A program made the position numbers and the translations under genes. Source: Mesorhizobium norvegicum (GTDB lineage Bacteria; Pseudomonadota; Alphaproteobacteria; Rhizobiales; Rhizobiaceae). From it: DNA of 55,556 nucleotides. The notes beneath the pieces were generated by a model. It saw only the letters and a program-made list of their open reading frames with translations, ran no database searches and was not told the DNA's origin. Below are positions 52,007 through 55,556 of this stretch, one piece after another; positions within the stretch are counted from its first letter, which is position 1; the number at the start of each line of letters is the position of its first letter. The DNA lies in assembly GCF_004919685.1 (NCBI RefSeq), contig NZ_SMYZ01000046.1, positions 1 through 55,556 on the forward strand, in the 5' to 3' direction.

Positions 52007-52522
52007 ATGGACGACAAACAATTCGACAAACCGGTCAGGGTTCGCCTCTTCGAGGGCGCAAAGACGCTGGCTGTTAGATCTGCACGTCAAGCATCGGCAT
52101 TGCTTGCCAGCACTGACTGGCCAGGTGAGCGAACCGAGTTGCATCGTGATGCGTTTGAAACCGCTGAAAAGGTGGTGGAGGGGAGCCGTTCCACGGTCGA
52201 CAGCCGCACCCGCTTCGAAGAAGCCGCTCGTGAAGCTGGGATATTGGTGGAAAGCGACGACGACGAGGGTCGCAAGGTGACCTATTTTGAGAGCAGTGTG
52301 AAAATCCGCCCTTATGGCAGCTCATCTGTGCGTGAAGTGAAGTCTCTTCAGGGAGCCAGCGAAGTGCTTATCGACTGGCCACACGCCAAGCGCGGGCCTT
52401 TTTACCAGTCGGCGCGAGAAGTCGTCGAAGCCGCGATCGAGGGTACGTCACTTCCTTCGCAAGCTCGGGAGGCTTTTGTGGCTCTGGCTGAACACGCCGG
52501 AATTCTGGTCGCCCATGCCTGA
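52007..52522 (+). CDS. Tandem DUF982 protein (171 aa)
   Basis: Two DUF982 domains occur in a row. The first (about residues 1-90) has SARQASALLASTDWPGERTE and FEEAAREAGILVES; the second (about 92-171) has LQGASEVLIDWPHAKRGPFY and AREAFVALAEHAGILVAHA. DUF982 is a rhizobial family of unknown function, normally a single domain of about 80-90 residues, so this is an internal duplication. The start at 52007 has a G-rich stretch upstream. Confidence 0.82.
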   Translation: MDDKQFDKPVRVRLFEGAKTLAVRSARQASALLASTDWPGERTELHRDAFETAEKVVEGSRSTVDSRTRFEEAAREAGILVESDDDEGRKVTYFESSVKIRPYGSSSVREVKSLQGASEVLIDWPHAKRGPFYQSAREVVEAAIEGTSLPSQAREAFVALAEHAGILVAHA

Positions 52523-52589
52523 ACTCGTGGGCTGGGAACTGGGGCCCTTATGTCCGTCGTTCTGCCAAGGCAAATCCCCGAAGTCAATT

Positions 52590-53117
52590 TTACTTGCGGG
52601 CGGCAAAGGCCTTCATGCCTCTTTTTATCGATGCATAGGCCTCTTTGGTGTTCTGCCAGCCTTTGAACTTGAGCTCCTTGCCAGTGCCAATGACGGAGGA
52701 AAGAAAGAACTGTTCGATTTCCCGCCGAAGGTCTTCGGGCACGTGATCGGCAGCAACCGGTTCGTCGGATGCGTCGCGCGGACAAAAGATATAGCGGTCA
52801 TTGCGCAGCGCCTTGCCTCCTTGATCCTTCTGCCTGACACGCAACGCTCCGAGCAAGTCGCATTTGATCACCACGCCTGAGGCGGTCGCCGCACGATGAA
52901 TGACGAGCCCATCGAGGGGATCGCCATCCTCACCTAACGTGGAGGGTATAAAACCCCAGTCGTAGGGGTAAATCATTCCGACCGGCAAGGGGCGGACATA
53001 GCCGAATACCTGAGTTGCCGGCTCATAGGCGATCTTGGCGGCCGCGCCGCGCGGGGTTTCAACCACCACTCTGATCAGGCCATTCGTCCTCGTCGGCAGC
53101 TTAAGATAATTGGGCAT
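52590..53117 (-). CDS. ppa: Inorganic pyrophosphatase (175 aa)
   Basis: Family I soluble pyrophosphatase: signature GEDGDPLDGLV, preceded by MIYPYDWGFIPSTL and followed by ALRNDRYIFCP and KFKGWQNTKEAYASIKRGMK. It hydrolyses pyrophosphate to phosphate in the cytoplasm. The sequence is divergent enough that it is likely a second, stress-linked copy rather than the housekeeping enzyme (inference). An EcfG-type promoter ends 33 bases upstream of the ATG. Confidence 0.88.
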   Translation of the reverse strand: MPNYLKLPTRTNGLIRVVVETPRGAAAKIAYEPATQVFGYVRPLPVGMIYPYDWGFIPSTLGEDGDPLDGLVIHRAATASGVVIKCDLLGALRVRQKDQGGKALRNDRYIFCPRDASDEPVAADHVPEDLRREIEQFFLSSVIGTGKELKFKGWQNTKEAYASIKRGMKAFAARK

Positions 53118-53150
53118 CCGGAAACCTTTACGGCGAGTCTGAGTCTATGG

Positions 53151-53175
53151 AACCTCAGGACGCGGAGAATGTTCC
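53151..53175 (-). promoter_or_regulatory. EcfG promoter of ppa
   Basis: Minus strand GGAAC (53175-53171), 16-base spacer, GGTT (53154-53151); 33 bases before the ATG at 53117. Confidence 0.6.
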
Positions 53176-53249
53176 AAGGCAGTCCCTTCCAAGAAATTTC
53201 ACATGTTCAAGGCCGTCGCGCGGAGGGGCGGGTAGGCTTGAGAGAAATC

Positions 53250-53864
53250 CTATCTTTTCAACATTGACACAATTTCGGCGGTGTTCGCGGTCTCGATATG
53301 TTGCCCGTATCGATTGCTGAAAAGATCGATCATCGCGTCGTGTGATTGGTTCGAAGCGCTGCAAACCGCATCCTCCACGACAATCGTTCGATATCCGTAG
53401 TCCGCGGCACCGAGAACGGTCGAAAGCACGCACATGTCGGTCTCGCCTCCCGTGACAAGGACGGTATCGCAACCTCGCGCTTCAAGCCGCGCGCGAAGGT
53501 CGGAACCGAGCCAGGGCGAATAGACAGGCTTGTCGACCACCTTGGCTGGCGGTATGAATTTCTGCAGATCCGGAGCGAGATCGACCAACTGGGAGCCCAT
53601 TTGCTCGATGGTCATCATGTCCCATCGACGGTAGTATCGCTTCCAGGTACCTACCCCGTCGCCTGCCCGGCGCGCTGGAATGAACCGCGTGAAGTACGTA
53701 TCGTCAGCGCATGTTTCGCACAACTTTACTATGTTTGGCAGCACCCTCGGCATCCAGGAAAGTGCCCACGGCGTCTCTTCCAAATACATGCGTTGCATAT
53801 CGACGCAAACGTGGACGGCTCGCCGTCCGATCGGGTCGTCCCTGAGAGTCGAACGACAGGCCAC
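53250..53864 (-). CDS. Isochorismatase-like cysteine hydrolase (204 aa)
   Basis: Isochorismatase fold with VHVCVDMQRMYLEETPW (catalytic Asp), a Lys in VVDKPVYSPW, and the nucleophile cysteine in LVTGGETDMCVLSTVLGA. Such enzymes hydrolyse amide-type substrates such as nicotinamide, ureidoacrylate or N-carbamoyl compounds. The substrate cannot be told from the sequence. The length is normal. It lies between ppa and the small basic gene, all on the minus strand. Confidence 0.87.
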   Translation of the reverse strand: MACRSTLRDDPIGRRAVHVCVDMQRMYLEETPWALSWMPRVLPNIVKLCETCADDTYFTRFIPARRAGDGVGTWKRYYRRWDMMTIEQMGSQLVDLAPDLQKFIPPAKVVDKPVYSPWLGSDLRARLEARGCDTVLVTGGETDMCVLSTVLGAADYGYRTIVVEDAVCSASNQSHDAMIDLFSNRYGQHIETANTAEIVSMLKR

Positions 53865-53908
53865 GACCTAGCCCTTACTAACCGCGCCTTGAGCGGTGTT
53901 CCCCGCGA

Positions 53909-54094
53909 CTACCCATGATCCTTCCGGCCGGAGCCGCCCTGCTTTTTGCCGCCGCCATCTTCCTTGTTGACGGTCGCCCATGCCCGGCGTTCGGCTTCCT
54001 TGTCCGATACACCGCGCTTCTCATATCCATGGGCAATATGGTCGGCCTTGCGCTCCTGCTTGTCGGTATATTTCGTTTTTTCGCCTCGTGGCAT
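53909..54094 (-). CDS. Small basic stress-type protein (61 aa)
   Basis: MPRGEKTKYTDKQERKADHI followed by GVSDKEAERRAWATVNKEDG and a glycine/lysine-rich tail (GGGKKQGGSGRKDHG). This is the short family often annotated as plasmid stabilisation protein; the name has little support. It is hydrophilic and intrinsically disordered in the tail. A good EcfG promoter (GGAAC-N17-CGTT) precedes it. A decayed relative lies at 18353-18590. Confidence 0.8.
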   Translation of the reverse strand: MPRGEKTKYTDKQERKADHIAHGYEKRGVSDKEAERRAWATVNKEDGGGKKQGGSGRKDHG

Positions 54095-54122
54095 GGTCGT
54101 AACTCCTCGTTCAATTGCTCAC

Positions 54123-54148
54123 AACGGAGGTGGTTCACCGAAGGTTCC
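54123..54148 (-). promoter_or_regulatory. EcfG (RpoE2) promoter of the small basic gene
   Basis: Minus strand GGAAC (54148-54144), 17-base spacer, CGTT (54126-54123); 28 bases before the ATG at 54094. Confidence 0.7.
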
Positions 54149-54403
54149 GCTGTCTGGCGATTCAAAGATGCCGTGTGATCCGGCCGTACTGATCTTTAAT
54201 GTATTCGAACTCCGTCTCGGCTGGCCGAGGATTGGCCGACTGGCTTTGCCGGCGAGCACACGCCTGTTCATGAAGCGCAGCAAGTTCGGAAGGTCCCGGC
54301 GGACCTCTCAAACATGAGATAGTTTAGCGGCAGTTCTTTCGACGATCGTCAGGAACAACCTCCCCCTCCGCGCATTGCCTGTCGACAGACAGGAGGTGTC
54401 GAA

Positions 54404-54850
54404 ATGGAACTGATAAACACAGTGGTCCGCCGAAACACGTTCGGCAACGTTGTCGAATTTCTTGGCGAAGGCGGCGAGGCAGTGAGTGTTACCATCGCAT
54501 CTGGCGGAGGCAGGGCAGACGATGAGCTCGTGGAAACAGCCAAGCAGATGATGGTCCAGATCGTGGCCTTCGACCGAGCGGATATCGGCGTTCCCCAGAC
54601 CGCCGAAGGATCCGCGCAGGTCTACACTTTCGAGTATCAGGACAAGGGGATTGTTCGGGTAATGCCGGGAATTTCCTTGCCGAATCTGAAGGCGGTGCAA
54701 GACGAGGTCAACCGATCTGCAGAGGATTTGTGGAAGGACGCACTCGACAAGGCTGAGGCCCCGGTGGGGTGGGCAGTCCGCGCCCGAGATGCAGGCGGCG
54801 AAATCGTGGCGACGTGCACCTATGAGGACATTCAACTCCGCGACGCATAA
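54404..54850 (+). CDS. Hypothetical protein (148 aa)
   Basis: I do not recognise the family. The start at 54404 follows a strong AGGAGG (54391-54396). Residues about 10-60 are beta-rich (NVVEFLGEGGEAVSVTIASG), then VQIVAFDRADIGVPQ and a charged helical C-terminal half. No signal or membrane segment. It lies between the small basic gene and the third DUF892 gene and has its own upstream region. Confidence 0.7.
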   Translation: MELINTVVRRNTFGNVVEFLGEGGEAVSVTIASGGGRADDELVETAKQMMVQIVAFDRADIGVPQTAEGSAQVYTFEYQDKGIVRVMPGISLPNLKAVQDEVNRSAEDLWKDALDKAEAPVGWAVRARDAGGEIVATCTYEDIQLRDA

Positions 54851-54867
54851 AATTTGCTTTTCGCTAG

Positions 54868-54892
54868 GGAACGAGTCCGCAAACGAATTGTT
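54868..54892 (+). promoter_or_regulatory. Candidate EcfG promoter of the third DUF892 gene
   Basis: GGAAC (54868-54872), 16-base spacer, TGTT (54889-54892); 57 bases before the ATG at 54950. Confidence 0.55.
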
Positions 54893-54949
54893 ATTTGGTC
54901 GCCTCCAGTCGACGAGGCGGTCAAAAACAAAAGAAGAAAGGAAAACGCG

Positions 54950-55459
54950 ATGGCGACGACCAAGGCATCATCCAAAGACCTCAACGACCTTTTTCACGAC
55001 ACGCTCAAGGACATTTACTTCGCGGAGAAGAAGATCCTCGCGACCCTGCCGAAGATGGCCAAGGCAGCGCAGAGCGCCGATCTGAAAGCCGCCTTCGAAA
55101 AGCATCGCGGTGAAACGCAGGAGCACGTTGCTCGCCTCGAAGAGGTGTTCGAGGTGATAGGCAAGAAGCCGGCGGCGAAGACCTGTGCTGCCATTATGGG
55201 AATCACCGAGGAGGGCGCCGAGATCATGGAAGAATACAAGGGTTCTCCTGCCCTCGACGCCGGCCTGCTCGCAGCGGCACAGGCGGTGGAGCACTACGAA
55301 ATCTCGCGCTACGGAACGCTGCGGACCTGGGCGGCGGAAATCGGCCTGAATGAGGCGGTCAATCTCCTTGACCTGACGCTTGGCGAAGAAAAAGCAACCG
55401 ACGCGGCCCTTACAGAACTCGCGGAATCCGCGGTCAATGTCGCTGCAGAAGCAGCATAG
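54950..55459 (+). CDS. YciE/YciF-type ferritin-like DUF892 protein (169 aa)
   Basis: DUF892 landmarks: DLFHDTLKDIYFAEKKILAT, HRGETQEHVARLEEVFEVIG, AAQAVEHYEISRYGTLRTWA and LGEEKATDAALTELAESAVN. It is close to the gene at 37203 and to the broken copy at 20769. The start at 54950 follows AAAGGAAAA; the upstream extension is not family-like. A hairpin lies downstream. Confidence 0.93.
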   Translation: MATTKASSKDLNDLFHDTLKDIYFAEKKILATLPKMAKAAQSADLKAAFEKHRGETQEHVARLEEVFEVIGKKPAAKTCAAIMGITEEGAEIMEEYKGSPALDAGLLAAAQAVEHYEISRYGTLRTWAAEIGLNEAVNLLDLTLGEEKATDAALTELAESAVNVAAEAA

Positions 55460-55492
55460 GCAGACAGGTTTTCCTCATTTCCTGTTTTCCGG

Positions 55493-55518
55493 AGCCCTGG
55501 TGGTCGATCACCAGGGCT
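55493..55518 (+). terminator. Hairpin after the third DUF892 gene
   Basis: Perfect 10-bp stem AGCCCTGGTG/CACCAGGGCT with a GTCGAT loop. There is no T tract, so termination is only possible. Confidence 0.45.
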
Positions 55519-55556
55519 CGCCCATCGAGCCCTAATTGTGAGCTTTCGGGAGGTTG

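Noticed and set aside
54351..54404. EcfG promoter for the 54404 gene (GGAAC near 54352)
   Set aside because: At 16 bases the -10 would be CATT, lacking the conserved G, so it is not accepted.
1..55556. CRISPR arrays, rRNA, tRNA or prophage
   Set aside because: No regularly spaced repeats, rRNA or tRNA-like sequences were seen. The holin-like gene at 19586 belongs to a bacterial stress operon, not a phage.

Overview
The window looks like chromosomal or large-replicon accessory DNA from a Rhizobiales bacterium, most likely Mesorhizobium or a close relative. This is an inference from GC-rich sequence, DUF768 and DUF982 genes (families largely confined to rhizobia), a DUF1127 protein and alphaproteobacterial EcfG-type promoters. 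No rRNA, tRNA or CRISPR array was seen.

Layout. (1) 1-2237: a putative zinc-ribbon protein, a hypothetical protein, a frameshifted gene and the C-terminal half of an SRAP (YedK/HMCES-like) gene. (2) 2238-13431: an 11.2-kb mobile element bounded by an 11-bp perfect inverted repeat. It sits inside the SRAP gene, whose N-terminal half lies at 13432-13732 in the matching orientation. The element carries a two-integrase module like TnpA/TnpB of Tn554, a FixL/FixJ-like kinase with two response regulators, and a three-subunit molybdenum aldehyde-oxidoreductase operon. (3) 13.7-24.4 kb: small and stress-type genes (LysR regulator, DUF1127, DUF768, DUF3618-like, holin-like, CsbD, iron-permease family, DUF427, KTSC) mixed with gene remnants (DUF982, DUF768, Ku, YciE-type ferritin-like) and a candidate structured RNA. 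(4) 24.9-33.0 kb: an eight-gene operon joining an FdhF/YdeP-type molybdoenzyme to a caa3-type cytochrome oxidase (CoxB, CtaD, CtaE, CtaG) and two extra cytochromes c. (5) 33.0-36.4 kb, minus strand: a lipoprotein, an atypical NRAMP transporter, a PRC-barrel-like protein and a PRC-barrel/diheme cytochrome fusion. (6) 37.1-41.6 kb: ferritin-like DUF892, an FAD/Rieske oxidoreductase, exonuclease III and a second FAD oxidoreductase. (7) 42.1-48.1 kb: a frameshifted large-subunit catalase and the NHEJ ligases LigC-like and LigD. (8) 48.4-55.5 kb: PAP2 phosphatase, lipid kinase, metallophosphoesterase, DUF72, double DUF982, pyrophosphatase, isochorismatase-like hydrolase, a small basic protein, a hypothetical protein and a third DUF892 protein.

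Two themes connect the genes. First, many scattered stress genes share GGAAC-N16/17-nGTT promoters 25-60 bases before their starts, which suggests one EcfG/RpoE2 general-stress regulon. Second, the Tn554-like element brings in a sensor-regulated oxidoreductase and interrupts SRAP exactly at its conserved FFEFTG codons. Several genes carry one-base frameshifts, mostly in short homopolymers. These may be real decay or sequencing errors and need raw-read checks.
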